The notes under the pieces are model-generated. The model did no database searches, was not told where the DNA came from, and saw nothing but the letters and a program-made list of their open reading frames with translations. 64,000 nt of DNA from Chitinophaga sancti. GTDB taxonomy: Bacteria; Bacteroidota; Bacteroidia; Chitinophagales; Chitinophagaceae. Both the position numbers and the translations under genes were made by a program. Positions 1 to 9,716 of this stretch are shown piece after piece. Where the stretch lies: the NCBI RefSeq assembly GCF_034424315.1, contig NZ_CP139972.1:5766001-5830000 (forward strand). The letters run 5' to 3'. How positions within the stretch are numbered: the stretch's first letter is position 1; the number at the start of each line of letters is the position of its first letter.

Positions 1-74
1 CGGGTACTCAGTTTCTTTGCGCGCTGGCCACCTCTTTGTTTGCCAGGATTGGATTGGGTGTTCATTTCAGCCAT
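1..74 (-). CDS. ExbD/TolR-type biopolymer transport protein, N-terminal fragment
   Basis: Only the first 24 codons lie in the window. The peptide begins MAEMNTQSNPGKQRGGQRAK and continues KLSTR. Bacteroidota ExbD proteins typically open with such a Gly/Lys/Arg-rich cytoplasmic tail ending in KLSTR just before the single membrane helix, so I infer an ExbD subunit of a TonB-ExbB-ExbD energy-coupling complex in the inner membrane. The start is the ATG at 74. It lies downstream of asnS on the same strand, behind a terminator. The call rests on a short motif only. Confidence 0.5.
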   Translation of the reverse strand, partial: MAEMNTQSNPGKQRGGQRAKKLST

Positions 75-116
75 AACTAAAGATTTATAATATAGACACG
101 GCCGTAAAGAAATTCC

Positions 117-153
117 ATAAAAAAATAGCTCCGGATTTTCACCCGGAGCTATT
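117..153 (-). terminator. Rho-independent terminator of asnS
   Basis: An 11-bp inverted repeat (AATAGCTCCGG / CCGGAGCTATT) with a short loop is followed on the minus strand by a run of seven T. It sits 24 bp past the asnS stop and separates it from the ExbD gene. Confidence 0.85.
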
Positions 154-176
154 CTAAATATTGTGCATATTATAAA

Positions 177-1616
177 TTAAAACTCTGCACTCTTCGGTGT
201 TCTTGGGAAAGGAATGACGTCTCTGATATTACCCATACCAGTTACAAACAGTACCAGTCTTTCGAAACCTAAGCCAAAACCTGCGTGTGGCGCAGTACCA
301 AAGCGTCTTGTATCCAGGTACCAGCTCATTTCTTCAACAGGCAGTTTCATTTCTTCCATGCGTTTTACCAGCTTATCAAGGCTTTCTTCACGCTGTGAAC
401 CACCTACGATTTCACCAATGCCAGGGAAGAGGATATCCATTGCTCTTACAGTCTTACCATCTGCGTTCTGCTTCATGTAGAATGCCTTGATAGCGGCAGG
501 ATAATCTGTGAGGATCACTGGTTTCCTGAAGTGTTTTTCTACCAGGTAACGTTCGTGTTCACTCTGCAGATCTGCACCCCATTCTTCGATCAGGTAGTTG
601 AATTTCTTGGATTTATTTGGCTTACTGTTTTTCAGAATGTCAATTGCTTCAGTGTAAGTGAGGCGCTGGAATTCATTGTTCAGTACAAACTCCAGTTTTT
701 CGATCAGCCCCATTTCACTTCTTTCCTGCTGTGGTTTCTGTTTTTCTTCTTCAGCAAGGCGTGCAGCCAGGAATTCCAGGTCTTCCCTGTTATTGGCCAG
801 TGCATAGCTGATTACGGATTTAATGAATTCTTCTGCCAGGTTCATATTGTCTTCCAGATCATAGAAAGCCATTTCTGGTTCGATCATCCAGAATTCGGCA
901 AGGTGGCGGGCTGTATTGGAATTCTCAGCGCGGAAGGTAGGTCCGAAGGTGTAGATATCGCCAAATGCCATTGCTCCCAGTTCGCCTTCCAGCTGGCCGG
1001 ATACGGTCAGGTTGGTGGCTTTACCGAAGAAGTCTTCTTTATAATCAATATCACCGTTTTCTGTCAGTGGCGGATTTTTGGGATCCAGGGTACTTACACG
1101 GAACATTTCGCCGGCACCTTCAGCATCACTGGCGGTAATGATAGGGGTGTGCAGGTAAACAAAGCCTTTTTCGTTAAAGAATTTGTGTACAGCAAATGCC
1201 AGTGAATGACGGAGGCGGAATACGGCTCCAAAGGTATTGGTACGGAAGCGCAGGTGCGCAATTTCACGCAGATATTCCAGGCTCGGGCGGTTTTTCAGCT
1301 GCAGGGGATATTTTTCACCGTCACAATCACCGAGTACTTCCAGTTCCACAGCTTTGATTTCTACGCGCTGACCTTTACCCAGGGATGGGATTACAGTACC
1401 TGATACGCTGATAGAGGCACCCGTGGTAAGGCGCTTGATTAGTTCAGCAGAAACGGAATTCTGGTCCAATACAATCTGGATATTATTATTGGTAGAGCCA
1501 TCGTTCAGAGCTATAAACTGATTGTTACGGAACGACCGTATCCAACCTTTTACCACTACGTTGTAGTCTGTTTTTTCGTCAAGCAGTATCTGCTTAACCT
1601 TCGTTCTTTGGCTCAT
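177..1616 (-). CDS. asnS: asparaginyl-tRNA synthetase
   Basis: This is a class IIb aminoacyl-tRNA synthetase that charges tRNA-Asn in the cytosol. The N-terminal 100 residues form the OB-fold anticodon-binding domain ([20 protein letters not shown]). The catalytic core carries motif 2 around residue 230-240 ([15 protein letters not shown]) and motif 3 at 446-454 (GFGLGFERL). The insertion between residues 270 and 330 with a charged helix is common in Bacteroidota AsnRS. AsnRS is preferred over AspRS because of the AsnRS-like motif 2 sequence and the 479-residue length. A TAAATTTG -7-type box lies at 1639-1646, about 22 bp upstream of the ATG. Confidence 0.96.
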   Translation of the reverse strand: MSQRTKVKQILLDEKTDYNVVVKGWIRSFRNNQFIALNDGSTNNNIQIVLDQNSVSAELIKRLTTGASISVSGTVIPSLGKGQRVEIKAVELEVLGDCDGEKYPLQLKNRPSLEYLREIAHLRFRTNTFGAVFRLRHSLAFAVHKFFNEKGFVYLHTPIITASDAEGAGEMFRVSTLDPKNPPLTENGDIDYKEDFFGKATNLTVSGQLEGELGAMAFGDIYTFGPTFRAENSNTARHLAEFWMIEPEMAFYDLEDNMNLAEEFIKSVISYALANNREDLEFLAARLAEEEKQKPQQERSEMGLIEKLEFVLNNEFQRLTYTEAIDILKNSKPNKSKKFNYLIEEWGADLQSEHERYLVEKHFRKPVILTDYPAAIKAFYMKQNADGKTVRAMDILFPGIGEIVGGSQREESLDKLVKRMEEMKLPVEEMSWYLDTRRFGTAPHAGFGLGFERLVLFVTGMGNIRDVIPFPRTPKSAEF

Positions 1617-1947
1617 ATATGTATATATTTTAGGACTGCAAATTTAAGTGATAGGAAGCATACTGCATAACACCGCCTTTTTTGGGCTTGAATCAATTTT
1701 AATTTTTTACCCCCTTTCCTGATTTCAGGTCTTTTCCAGGCTTGGGGAAAAATTAACCCTAAGTCCGGGTTTCCAAATAAAATGTTAAATGTGGAAAAAT
1801 ACTGTTATCCCCGATTTGGCAGGAATGTTGCTGGCAATATGCGGTACCATATCCGGAGACAGGCTGTGGGCCGCTGTTTTCCTTCCTGAAACCGCTCTCC
1901 AAGCTGCCTCAGGGCCGGATTACAGGCTTTTGGGAACCTGCTTTTTT
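1617..1947. other. intergenic region between divergent asnS and rho
   Basis: This is the asnS side of a 549-bp divergent gap. Apart from the asnS -7-like box (CAAATTTA at 1639-1646) I see no ORF, repeat or clear hairpin. The right half carries the rho promoter and a leader of about 180 nt. Confidence 0.5.
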
Positions 1948-1979
1948 TTTGGATAATAGAGAAAGTTGTTTTAATCTTG
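1948..1979 (+). promoter_or_regulatory. Bacteroidota-type promoter for rho
   Basis: TTTG at 1948-1951, a 20-bp spacer, and TAATCTTG at 1972-1979 (seven of eight matches to TANNTTTG). Transcription would start near 1986 and leave a rho leader of about 180 nt, long enough for autoregulation by Rho, which is known in other bacteria but is not shown here. Confidence 0.5.
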
Positions 1980-2165
1980 CGTTACAATCTGTCTGATTAA
2001 GTTCAAATTTCCATCCTAATCGACAGTCCTAAACTCAACATTCCCTATCAGATTTAATAACCAGATTAAATTTATTGGACTCAAAAAACAATTATTTTGT
2101 AATTGGTGTATGTTGGTATGTAGTGGTACCCACCTTGCAACACTTCTAAAATTTGACAACACACG

Positions 2166-3905
<1,740 letters not shown>

Positions 3906-3928
3906 GCAACTCCCAACCTTACATAATT

Positions 3929-3965
3929 AAGGGGCTGTCTCAAATTTCGAGACAGCCCCTTTTGT
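3929..3965. terminator. bidirectional terminator between rho and the LytTR gene
   Basis: A 13-bp perfect stem (AAGGGGCTGTCTC / GAGACAGCCCCTT) with a 7-nt loop, ending in TTTTG on the plus strand. It lies between the convergent rho and response-regulator genes. The GGGGCTG...CAGCCCC core recurs in several hairpins of this window. Confidence 0.85.
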
Positions 3966-3982
3966 TATTATGAAAACTGGTT

Positions 3983-4738
3983 TTATTTATATTGTTTCAA
4001 ATGTAGCAACAGATCTTTCTTTCGCCGTTCCGCAATTTCCAGGGTTACGCCATTGCGCATCACCACATTTCCTCCTTCCGTACTTACATGCCCGATCTGA
4101 CTCATTTGCACCATCTGCAGATTATTGACCTGGTAAAATTTCAAAGTACTGAACAGATCTGCATAATACCTGAACGGCCGGTTCGCCAGCACCTGATGAT
4201 GATCATCCAGGTAGAATAAAGTTTTATCACCGGAAGCCTCAAGATAAGTGATGGTTGTCAGGCCGATTTTTTTATCATCTCCTTCCACCTGTGGCAATAC
4301 CAGCTCCATACTTGTATTTCGGCCCTTACTAAAATTTCCCAGTAGTACTTTGTACCGTTCTTTGCTCTTACCTGCTGCCAGTCGTGCACTGATAACAGTA
4401 ATGGCAGTAGTTAAGCTTTCCCGGTCTATCGGTTTTAATATTATTTCCACTTCGCTGAAGCGGATGGTATGCAGAAATTTCTTTTCAAAAGCAGTGACAA
4501 ATACCGCTTCGAAAGGTGTTACATCCTGTGTGCCGAGTAATACATCAAACCCGGTTCCATCAGGCATTTCAAGGTCGAGAAAGACCAGCTCGGGCTGGAA
4601 TTTCCGGATGGTGGCAATGCCATCAGCACAGTCAGAAGCAGTAGCTACAATTTCTACCTGCGGACAATATTTTTCCAGCATAAGGGAAATAATGTCCCGG
4701 CTATTGCGCTCGTCATCTATAATTACGGCCTTTATCAT
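3983..4738 (-). CDS. LytTR-family response regulator
   Basis: This is a DNA-binding response regulator, partner of the histidine kinase encoded just upstream (25-bp gap). Residues 1-120 form a receiver domain with the acidic pocket IIDDE (6-10), phospho-acceptor Asp55 (LVFLDLEMPDG) and conserved Lys in ILKP. Residues about 145-250 are the LytTR DNA-binding domain (LEASGDKTLFYLDDHHQVL ... FYQVNNLQMVQMSQIGHV). The conserved Asn and the RKKDLL tail are typical. The target genes cannot be read from the sequence; LytTR regulators often control envelope functions. Confidence 0.93.
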   Translation of the reverse strand: MIKAVIIDDERNSRDIISLMLEKYCPQVEIVATASDCADGIATIRKFQPELVFLDLEMPDGTGFDVLLGTQDVTPFEAVFVTAFEKKFLHTIRFSEVEIILKPIDRESLTTAITVISARLAAGKSKERYKVLLGNFSKGRNTSMELVLPQVEGDDKKIGLTTITYLEASGDKTLFYLDDHHQVLANRPFRYYADLFSTLKFYQVNNLQMVQMSQIGHVSTEGGNVVMRNGVTLEIAERRKKDLLLHLKQYK

Positions 4739-4763
4739 AAAAGTCTAAAGAGTAGTAGTTGGC

Positions 4764-6839
4764 CTACAATTGGGGAATAAGTATCCGCACAATAGTACCA
4801 CTTTCCACAGAATTTTTCTCCGATTTATCAATGATGTCTATGTGAATTCCGGTGTTGTACATTTTGTTTAGCAATTCAGCGCGGTTAGAGCTGATCTCCA
4901 TGCCGGAAGACTGGTGATGCTTGGGCAATGTACGCATGGACTTCGATCTGTTAATACCCATACCATTGTCTTCAATCAGACATTCCAGCATATCTGGTTC
5001 TACCTGGTTAAATTGTATCAGCAATTGTCCGATATGGTCACGGGAATTAGTCATCCCGTATTTTACAGCATTTTCTACATAGGGTTGCAGCAGCATGGCC
5101 GGGATCTCCAGTTCTGCCGTAGCAATTAGCGGATCTACTATCAGCTCATATTCCATCTTGTTTTCAAACCGCATTTTTTCCAGTCCAAGATAAGTGTTGA
5201 GATACGCAATTTCATCAGCTAATGATATGAAATTTCGTCTTGAGAAATCCAGTGTTTTCCTGATCAGGTAAGAGAAATCAGACAGGTATTTTTGTGCATA
5301 TTCATAATCCCGCTGCATGACGAACAGCTGTATGGAATTGAGGCAATTGAAAATGAAGTGAGGATTGATCTGTGCCCGGATGGCTTTGAGTTCTATCTCT
5401 GTCAGTTTTTTATTGTACTCTGTTTCCAGGTGTATTTTACGTTGCTCTTCCAGCTCCTGTTTCTTGCGCAGAATTTCTGTAGTTTGTTCTTTCACAAGTT
5501 CTTCCAGTTGTTCATTCAGCTTGTGTTGCAGTTCCTTATTTTTATTTAGCTGTTTGATCAGTAATTCCTGTGTACGGGTTCTTTCGTGGTGCACCAGTTT
5601 GTTGCGATAACTCAGTCCTGCCAGGAAGAACATAGATTGCATAAGCACTCCGATAATGATCAGCAGGGAAGGAGCTGACAATTCTCCCAAAGCGCTGATC
5701 AGCCCCAGTGGTCTTATCAGCATCAGGAAGGAACCAAAACTTGCCATATAAAAGCACAGCGAACCAAAGAGGAAGAAGCGCACCAGCGGATGGTGGCGCG
5801 AACGCTTAGCCAGTGCAGCAAATACTGCCAGCAGGGGCAGGAGGGTAGCCAGGTAAACATAGCTATAGATCATTCCCGGCACCTGGTACATTCCCCTGGC
5901 TATGCAATAAAAACAGATGATAATAATTCCCCCGATGCAGGAAGCAAAGATATTGAACAGCCTTTCCATAAAGGGATACCGCTCCTGCAGGTTGAGAAAC
6001 GATTTTCCAAAGGCCAGGTACATGAGATAGAAACAGAATAACAATGCAGGCACATCCCAGTAATATTTCAGCATGGGCCATTTATAAAAGATAGATAACT
6101 GGTAAGGTTTACTATCCAGGCGAAGTGCAAAGAATAGGATCAGGCCCAGCATGTATGCAGCAAAGTAGAGATAGGAGCGATCCGGCAACTGTATATAGTT
6201 GATCACTGCTATGGTAAGGCACACGAGCAGCATGCCCAGCAGCATAAAGATCATTGCAGCTTCCTTGCGGAAATGTGCCAGTGTGGTATTCCGGAAGTTA
6301 TTGTATTGCATGGCATCATACAATACAGGCATGAGTGGGTTCTCGTTAAAGAATTGGTTATTGATATGTAAGTAGAAAGTACGTGTCTGACCGGGAGGTA
6401 CTATCAGGGGAAAGGCATAATGTTCCCACCGGCGAATATCGTCTCTGTCCAGCATCATACCAGTTTTTACCAGGAGGCGTAATTGCTGGCCTTCCTGTAC
6501 GTACCAGTACATATGATCATGCCATCCTGCAAAGAGGGAAAGTACAGAATCCTCACTACCTGTATTTTTTACGGATAGACGCAGCCAGCAATCGTGTCCT
6601 TTTCCATTATTCTTCTTCGAGTCGTGGAAAAGTGAGACGTTGTGGTTAAATTCTAAATTGGGTACCTGTTGTGGTGTTACTTGTCCTCCCGTTTCTTCAA
6701 TGCTCAGTAACCAGGGCCGCAGATCAAAACTGCTTGGAAGATTATTGAAATCTGTTGCCAGCGTGTCTTTTGCAGCTTTGTTGCCCTTGGCTATATTGGA
6801 GTAACAAAACAACAGTAATAAGAAAAAGATCCGAATCAC
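4764..6839 (-). CDS. LytS-type sensor histidine kinase with 7TMR-DISM sensor
   Basis: The predicted order is a signal peptide (1-19), a periplasmic 7TMR-DISM extracellular domain (about 40-185) that is probably carbohydrate-binding-like, a seven-helix membrane domain (about 195-415), a long coiled coil (about 420-485) and a His_kinase/HATPase module. The phospho-acceptor His494 sits in QINPHFIFNCLNSIQ, and ATP-binding boxes follow (LQPYVENAVKYGM, EDNGMGI). It should phosphorylate the LytTR regulator 25 bp downstream. The signal sensed is unknown. Confidence 0.93.
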   Translation of the reverse strand: MIRIFFLLLLFCYSNIAKGNKAAKDTLATDFNNLPSSFDLRPWLLSIEETGGQVTPQQVPNLEFNHNVSLFHDSKKNNGKGHDCWLRLSVKNTGSEDSVLSLFAGWHDHMYWYVQEGQQLRLLVKTGMMLDRDDIRRWEHYAFPLIVPPGQTRTFYLHINNQFFNENPLMPVLYDAMQYNNFRNTTLAHFRKEAAMIFMLLGMLLVCLTIAVINYIQLPDRSYLYFAAYMLGLILFFALRLDSKPYQLSIFYKWPMLKYYWDVPALLFCFYLMYLAFGKSFLNLQERYPFMERLFNIFASCIGGIIIICFYCIARGMYQVPGMIYSYVYLATLLPLLAVFAALAKRSRHHPLVRFFLFGSLCFYMASFGSFLMLIRPLGLISALGELSAPSLLIIIGVLMQSMFFLAGLSYRNKLVHHERTRTQELLIKQLNKNKELQHKLNEQLEELVKEQTTEILRKKQELEEQRKIHLETEYNKKLTEIELKAIRAQINPHFIFNCLNSIQLFVMQRDYEYAQKYLSDFSYLIRKTLDFSRRNFISLADEIAYLNTYLGLEKMRFENKMEYELIVDPLIATAELEIPAMLLQPYVENAVKYGMTNSRDHIGQLLIQFNQVEPDMLECLIEDNGMGINRSKSMRTLPKHHQSSGMEISSNRAELLNKMYNTGIHIDIIDKSEKNSVESGTIVRILIPQL

Positions 6840-6855
6840 TGTTTAAGTATAAAAT

Positions 6856-7086
6856 TTATAGGCAACCATCTATAGCTTTCGCCAGTGCATGGTCCTTGTC
6901 GGTGATAGCGTTCCCGGCGTCATGCGTGCTCAGGTAAATCTCCACCTTATTATAGACATTGTTCCAATTAGGGTGATGATCCATTTTTTCCGCTATCAGT
7001 GCCACTTTGGTCATAAATGAAAATGCTTCTTTAAAGTCTTTAAATGTAAAGGCACGATATAATTGATTGTCTTTCTCCTGCCACAT
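6856..7086 (-). CDS. 4a-hydroxytetrahydrobiopterin dehydratase (pterin carbinolamine dehydratase)
   Basis: A 76-residue protein that matches the PCD/DCoH family nearly end to end. The catalytic histidines are in DHHPNW (His37, His38), with the paired THDAGNAIT motif (His55) and the C-terminal [11 protein letters not shown] helix. It recycles the pterin cofactor of aromatic amino acid hydroxylases. No hydroxylase is in this window. The N-terminus is short compared with about 100 residues in proteobacterial homologues. It ends 16 bp before the kinase gene start on the same strand, so the three genes may be co-transcribed. Confidence 0.9.
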   Translation of the reverse strand: MWQEKDNQLYRAFTFKDFKEAFSFMTKVALIAEKMDHHPNWNNVYNKVEIYLSTHDAGNAITDKDHALAKAIDGCL

Positions 7087-7166
7087 AACAAAAAGATTTT
7101 AATCATGAAACAATCGAACTGTTCATGCAATAGTGTGATTCGGTGAGGAAAACCGGTTGCTGCCGG

Positions 7167-7610
7167 TTAAAAGATGAGGTTCATCTTGTTTTCGAGCTTT
7201 CTAATATCCAATAAAGATACTAATTGTATGGGCTCTACATGACGTAATTGCCCGATTAATTTTTTTACATCCTGCAGCTGGTAGTAATCTCCTTTAATCA
7301 GCCAGAGATAATCTACATTTTTCAGCTCGGGGAGCAGGAATTCTGCCTGGCAGTGATTATTGTAAAAATAATGAGCTGCTGATTTGGTCGGCTCTTCAAA
7401 TTCAAAAACGCTGAAGAAAAACGACCGCTGGTTTTTGGTCAGGTTGATTTCGAGGGAGTTATTCACCCTGAAATCATAGTGCAGATCCCGATTTACCTGC
7501 CAGCACACCTGATAATCCCGTGCAGAAGACACGATACCAATTAACTGAGTCGACCCAAAGAAGTCTTCCACTAATTGGTCCTGATCCAGTTTTAGTTTGA
7601 GTACTGACAT
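7167..7610 (-). CDS. IPExxxVDY family protein
   Basis: A 147-residue protein of a Bacteroidota family named for a C-terminal signature, seen here as LPELKNVDYLWLIKG. Function is unknown. I start it at ATG 7610 (MSVLKLKLD) because family members begin at this helix. An in-frame ATG at 7658 and a TTG at 7691 would add 16 or 27 residues with no family resemblance. No signal peptide or membrane segment is seen, so it is probably cytosolic. It stands alone between the pterin dehydratase and the DUF5522 gene. Confidence 0.75.
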   Translation of the reverse strand: MSVLKLKLDQDQLVEDFFGSTQLIGIVSSARDYQVCWQVNRDLHYDFRVNNSLEINLTKNQRSFFFSVFEFEEPTKSAAHYFYNNHCQAEFLLPELKNVDYLWLIKGDYYQLQDVKKLIGQLRHVEPIQLVSLLDIRKLENKMNLIF

Positions 7611-7753
7611 GCTAGTAGGTTGACTAGTAGTAAGTTGATGTTCAACAGCGTCTCTCATTGTAATATAACCATTTTTCCCGGCAGACGCCAAAGTACACCT
7701 TTTAAGGTTACGGAATTGTCACACATAACGGGCACTTTCCGTGCCAAGAACAG

Positions 7754-7779
7754 AAAAAGGCTGCGATCTCAGCCTTTTT
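7754..7779 (-). terminator. terminator overlapping the stop codon of the DUF5522 gene
   Basis: A 10-bp stem AAAAAGGCTG / CAGCCTTTTT with a 6-nt loop. The 5' arm on the minus strand contains the last codons and the stop (7769-7771) of the upstream gene, so the hairpin starts inside the coding sequence. Confidence 0.8.
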
Positions 7780-7972
7780 CATTATTATTTAACTTCCGGG
7801 CAGCAAGTAGATCGGTTCTGCGGGGTTCCGGAACTTTTTTGTAATCGTATGGACAGTGCCTGCAACCATTCCCACAGCAATACCCCCTATTCAGGAGAAA
7901 AGCAGCGGTGAGTACTACGTAGCCGTCGTCATTATAATAAAAATCAATTCCCTCCTTCAGCTGGGGCTGCAT
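7769..7972 (-). CDS. DUF5522 domain protein, small cysteine-rich
   Basis: A 67-residue protein with the compact signature DFYYNDDGYVVLTAAFLLNR followed by GYCCGNGCRHCPY. The CC-x3-C-x2-C cysteine cluster could bind zinc or an iron-sulfur centre, but the function is unknown. It overlaps the trmB 3' end by 29 bp, which suggests translational coupling and a shared mRNA with the tRNA methyltransferase. The family is found mainly in Bacteroidota. Confidence 0.82.
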   Translation of the reverse strand: MQPQLKEGIDFYYNDDGYVVLTAAFLLNRGYCCGNGCRHCPYDYKKVPEPRRTDLLAARKLNNNEKG

Positions 7973-8651
7973 CCGATGGTAATTTTATAGACTTCCAGTC
8001 CATTGGTTGTTCCGGCAATCTGAATTTAAGATAGCGGATTGTTCTGCCATCTTCCAGGTGCATTTTTTCATAAAATGTCTTGATCTGTAAAAGGGCAGGT
8101 ACTTCCGGTAAAGCATAAATATCGGGAATATCTTCCACCAAAGTACAGCCACTATGTTCAATCACTTCCTGGGTAAAGGCGTAAAGTTCAGGAGAATCGG
8201 TTTTCAGGTTGATCGTACCGCCTGGTGCCAAAAGTGGTTGATATAATTGTAAGAACTTAGGATGGGTCAGTCTTTTCTTGGATTTGGACTGACGCAGGAA
8301 TGGATCGGGGAAGGTGATCCATACTTCACTGATTTCGCCGGGGGCGAAATAGTTATTAAGCTTATCGATCTGGGTACGGAGAAAGGCTGCGTTATTGATG
8401 TTTTCGTCAATGGCGGTTTTAGCTCCTCTCCAGATGCGGTTACCTTTCAGGTCTACACCCAGGAAGTTCCTTTCGGGGAAGCGCCTGGCGAGTCCAATAG
8501 TATAATCTCCCTTACCACAGGCAAGTTCCAGTGTAAGCGGGTTGATATTCTTATAGAATGACTGCCATTTGCCCGGCATACCTTCCGGGTAGATCAGCAC
8601 ATTCGGAAATGTCTCAATTTCTGCGAAACGTTGTAATTTTTTTTGGCCCAT
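7944..8651 (-). CDS. trmB: tRNA (guanine-N7-)-methyltransferase
   Basis: Rossmann-fold methyltransferase that makes m7G46 in tRNA variable loops using S-adenosylmethionine. The SAM motif is ELACGKGDYTIGLA (42-55), followed by GVDLKG (65-70) and the family motif TFPDP (113-117). I start at ATG 8651 (MGQKK, 235 aa). The reading frame stays open 81 codons further upstream, but that part has no family similarity and runs into the tRNA-like gene. A TACTTTTG -7 box ends 8 bp before the chosen ATG, which points to a very short or absent leader. It overlaps the DUF5522 gene downstream. Confidence 0.92.
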   Translation of the reverse strand: MGQKKLQRFAEIETFPNVLIYPEGMPGKWQSFYKNINPLTLELACGKGDYTIGLARRFPERNFLGVDLKGNRIWRGAKTAIDENINNAAFLRTQIDKLNNYFAPGEISEVWITFPDPFLRQSKSKKRLTHPKFLQLYQPLLAPGGTINLKTDSPELYAFTQEVIEHSGCTLVEDIPDIYALPEVPALLQIKTFYEKMHLEDGRTIRYLKFRLPEQPMDWKSIKLPSDAAPAEGGN

Positions 8652-8658
8652 TTGGCTG

Positions 8659-8666
8659 CAAAAGTA
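8659..8666 (-). promoter_or_regulatory. -7 element of trmB
   Basis: TACTTTTG on the minus strand matches TANNTTTG exactly and lies 7 bp upstream of the trmB ATG, so the mRNA may be leaderless. No good -33 TTTG is present. Confidence 0.45.
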
Positions 8667-8789
8667 AGAGAATTTGGAAACAGGAGGATTTTGATGCTTT
8701 TGAAAGGGGGAACTTATTGAAGAAATGGGGAGGAATTTGATAAAAAGAGACGTATGCGCATTTGGGTTCAGCAATGTCTTAAAAACAAA

Positions 8790-8819
8790 AAAGCTGTTCC
8801 GCGTGAACGGAACAGCTTT
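8790..8819 (-). terminator. terminator of the tRNA-like transcript
   Basis: An 11-bp perfect stem (AAGCTGTTCCG / CGGAACAGCTT) with a 6-nt loop, followed on the minus strand by TTTTTTGTTTTT. It lies about 10 bp past the 3' end of the tRNA-like element and closes that transcription unit before trmB. Confidence 0.9.
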
Positions 8820-8828
8820 AAACCAAGG

Positions 8829-8971
8829 CTGTAGGGGGAGGACTCGAACCTCCACTGGGCAGTTAGCCGCAGCACAAATAAGATTAGTGGTCAACCCATT
8901 ATGCTGTGTTTATCCTGGACTCCCAACCCCCGAGACAAGAGGGCATGTCTGCCAAATTTCATCACCCCACA
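8829..8971 (-). ncRNA. tRNA-like RNA with a variable arm of about 73 nt
   Basis: The minus strand folds into a class II-like tRNA. The 7-bp acceptor TGTGGGG pairs with CCCTACA (8965-8971 with 8830-8836, one G-U). The D-stem ATG/CAT (8960-8962, 8945-8947) has a 12-nt loop containing GG. The anticodon stem CCCTC/GGGGG (8939-8943, 8927-8931) has loop TTGTCTC, and the T-arm GGAGG-TTCGAGT-CCTCC spans 8837-8853. The formal anticodon is GUC, but residue 37 is U and the body resembles tRNA-Leu, not tRNA-Asp. The variable region (8854-8926) is 73 nt, against 10-20 in normal class II tRNAs, and is closed by a 7-bp stem with one bulge (8919-8925 with 8856-8863). No CCA is encoded. It has its own promoter and terminator. 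A degenerate or intron-bearing tRNA is the alternative. Confidence 0.75.
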
Positions 8972-9055
8972 ATTTTTAAGAACTTCTCATTCCTTTTCAT
9001 CAATTTTGGCGTGTATTTTTTGACGCCGCTGTTGTTTTGAATGATTATTATGATG

Positions 9056-9087
9056 CAAATCTAAAGACATAACCGTTTTCTTGCAAA
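9056..9087 (-). promoter_or_regulatory. promoter of the tRNA-like RNA
   Basis: On the minus strand TTTG (9084-9087), a 20-bp spacer and TAGATTTG (9056-9063) form a full-consensus Bacteroidota promoter. The transcript would start near 9050, about 80 nt before the tRNA-like 5' end, so 5' processing would be needed. Confidence 0.7.
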
Positions 9088-9103
9088 TTTTTTAAGAAAA
9101 ATT

Positions 9104-9133
9104 TTTGAAAATTCGATATTTTTCAAATATTTG
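9104..9133 (+). promoter_or_regulatory. promoter of the Lrp-type regulator
   Basis: TTTG at 9104-9107, an 18-bp spacer and AATATTTG at 9126-9133 (seven of eight). It is divergent from, and immediately next to, the promoter of the tRNA-like RNA, so the two could be co-regulated. Confidence 0.45.
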
Positions 9134-9170
9134 CATGTAAATTTAACGGATACAAAAACAAATTGTAAAA

Positions 9171-9638
9171 ATGAGCCACAATTTGAATATTGACAAACTC
9201 GATTTGCAGATCATCAGTGAAATGATGCATAATGCAGAAATCTCCTACGCTGACCTCGGGAAGAAGCTTTTCGTTTCCGGTGGCACGATCCACGTTAGAA
9301 TGAAGAAATTACAAGAACTGGGTATCGTTAAAGGTACAAAATTACATGTAGATTTAAAAATGATCGGCTATGATGTAATTGCCTTTATCGGTATTTACCT
9401 TGAAAAGAGCTCCATGTACGACACTGTGGCCAAAGAACTGCGTAAGATACCCGAGATGGTACGTCTAAACTATACGACTGGTAGCTATAGCATGTTTGCA
9501 GAGATTATCTGTAAAGACATTACACAACTTCGCCGCATACTCCATGATGAATTGCAGAAGATCAAAGGCATAGAACGCACCGAAACACTGATATCTCTGG
9601 AAGAGAGCTTTTACAGAACCATCAACGTTGTGGAATAG
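9171..9638 (+). CDS. Lrp/AsnC family transcriptional regulator
   Basis: A 155-residue feast/famine regulator. Residues 5-60 form the winged helix-turn-helix (LDLQIISEMMHNAEISYADL, then GTIHVRMKKLQELGIV). Residues 70-150 are the ligand-binding RAM domain (YDVIAFIGIYLEK). Such proteins sense amino acids and form octamers. Its nearest downstream gene on the same strand is tryptophan dioxygenase (79 bp away, with a GC-rich inverted repeat between), so amino acid-dependent control of that gene is a reasonable guess. Divergent autoregulation together with the tRNA-like promoter is also possible. Confidence 0.92.
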   Translation: MSHNLNIDKLDLQIISEMMHNAEISYADLGKKLFVSGGTIHVRMKKLQELGIVKGTKLHVDLKMIGYDVIAFIGIYLEKSSMYDTVAKELRKIPEMVRLNYTTGSYSMFAEIICKDITQLRRILHDELQKIKGIERTETLISLEESFYRTINVVE

Positions 9639-9655
9639 GCTGCCCCATGATATTT

Positions 9656-9693
9656 TCCCCTTCCCGCCAGCCATCAGCGGCAGGGGAGGGGAA
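9656..9693 (+). terminator. GC-rich inverted repeat between the Lrp gene and tdo
   Basis: TTCCCCTTCCCGCC faces GGCAGGGGAGGGGAA across a short loop, with some mismatches. No T-run follows, so it may be a weak terminator or attenuator rather than a full stop. Confidence 0.4.
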
Positions 9694-9716
9694 TTCTAAA
9701 TCTCATATACATATTT

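Noticed and set aside
531..1205. 224-codon plus-strand frame inside asnS
   Set aside because: Fully antisense to asparaginyl-tRNA synthetase, rich in Phe/Cys as expected of a shadow frame.
8652..8894. N-terminal extension of trmB by 81 codons
   Set aside because: The extension has no family similarity, overlaps the tRNA-like gene, and a -7 box lies directly before the ATG at 8651.
8829..8971. Calling an ordinary tRNA-Leu, tRNA-Asp or tmRNA here
   Set aside because: The 73-nt variable region and GUC loop exclude a normal Leu or Asp tRNA. The total is too short for tmRNA, and no tag frame or tmRNA 5' sequence is seen.
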